This document shows positions 63,833 through 64,000 of a DNA stretch of 64,000 nucleotides, one piece after another. The stretch is from Arion vulgaris. Lineage: Eukaryota; Mollusca; Gastropoda; Stylommatophora; Arionidae. A program made the position numbers and the translations under genes. The notes below the pieces were generated by a model. That model was not told the DNA's origin and made no database searches. It worked only from the letters and a program-made list of their open reading frames with translations. The stretch lies in assembly GCA_020796225.1 (NCBI GenBank), contig CM036762.1, positions 56,073,740 through 56,137,739 on the forward strand, in the 5' to 3' direction. Numbering within the stretch: position 1 is the first letter of the stretch; each line of letters starts with the position of its first letter.

Positions 63833-64000
63833 ACGACTGAATGGAAATCCTATCCACTGTGACTGCAACGTCTGGGCGTTATGGTTTTGGGAAAGGTCTC
63901 TCTCTAGAAACAGAATTGAGATACAGAACTTGATATGTGATAATGATCCGTCAAAGAGATCATACAAAAAAGTAGAAGCATCAGTTTATGGACCATGTAG
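63833..64000 (+). CDS. LRR protein, exon 6: LRRCT cap, continues past the window
   Basis: Acceptor ATCTTCATATAG. In phase with exon 5's shifted frame it reads RLNGNPIHCDCNVWALWFWE, ...QNLICDNDPSKRSYKKVEAS, VYGPC. NPxxCDCxxxxLxxW and the following Cys residues are the LRRCT cap that closes an extracellular LRR array. The sequence stays open to base 64000; whether GTAG at the very end is a donor cannot be judged. In peroxidasin, LGI and LRR-Ig proteins this is where Ig, EPTP or transmembrane modules begin, so the next exon would decide the family. Confidence 0.85.

Overview
The window is non-coding-rich metazoan DNA: AT-rich, intron-containing, and packed with LINE fragments, tRNA-headed SINEs, MITEs, hAT and Penelope-like elements and very long minisatellites. 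The repeat mix (modular SINEs sharing a GTCGTAAGAGGCGACT core, many RTE/I/jockey-like LINE tails, a GIY-YIG Penelope element) fits a lophotrochozoan, most likely a mollusc. That is an inference from repeat style, not from a diagnostic gene. There is no sign of prokaryotic organisation.

The one convincing host gene is on the + strand from 47085 to beyond the right edge. It is a secreted or membrane leucine-rich-repeat (LRR) protein. Six exons are visible: exon 1 (signal peptide and LRRNT cysteines), four short LRR exons (two of exactly 72 nt, all joined at phase 2) and an LRRCT exon that runs off the window. The order and wording of the LRRs resemble the N-terminus of peroxidasin-type LRR-Ig proteins. 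Exon 5 carries a one-base frameshift as assembled, and its splice donor is the first unit of a 23-bp minisatellite. The introns are filled with LINEs, a full-length hAT transposon with perfect 8-bp target duplications (nested in a smaller inverted-repeat element), MITEs and arrays. A possible second host exon, CARD-like, ends at 37063.

Layout. 1-5.9 kb: LINE and SINE fragments. 5.96-8.4 kb: a 54-56-bp satellite of about 44 units. 10.2-11.46 kb: a decayed solo LTR that has expanded into a GA-rich array and an exact 8 x 73 bp array, followed by a Penelope-like element (11.47-12.57 kb). 12.8-22.4 kb: LINE tails, SINEs, TA-flanked MITEs. 22.4-24.4, 24.9-25.3 and 26.3-27.75 kb: three minisatellites. 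28.05-34.58 kb: a 6.5-kb LTR element read on the minus strand, with ~1.46-kb LTRs, a TCAA target duplication and a TATA box, whose internal part holds a zinc-knuckle remnant and a coiled-coil plus C2H2 reading frame instead of recognisable pol. 35-47 kb: SINEs, LINEs and a minisatellite grown from a SINE tail. 47-64 kb: the LRR gene and its intronic repeats.

The most notable theme is tandem arrays that can be traced, inside this one window, to the dispersed element they grew from: the solo LTR (two arrays), SINE-A and SINE-C copies, and an intron 5' end. Many one-base indels occur in repeats and reading frames; some may be uncorrected long-read errors, so every frameshift here needs read-level confirmation.
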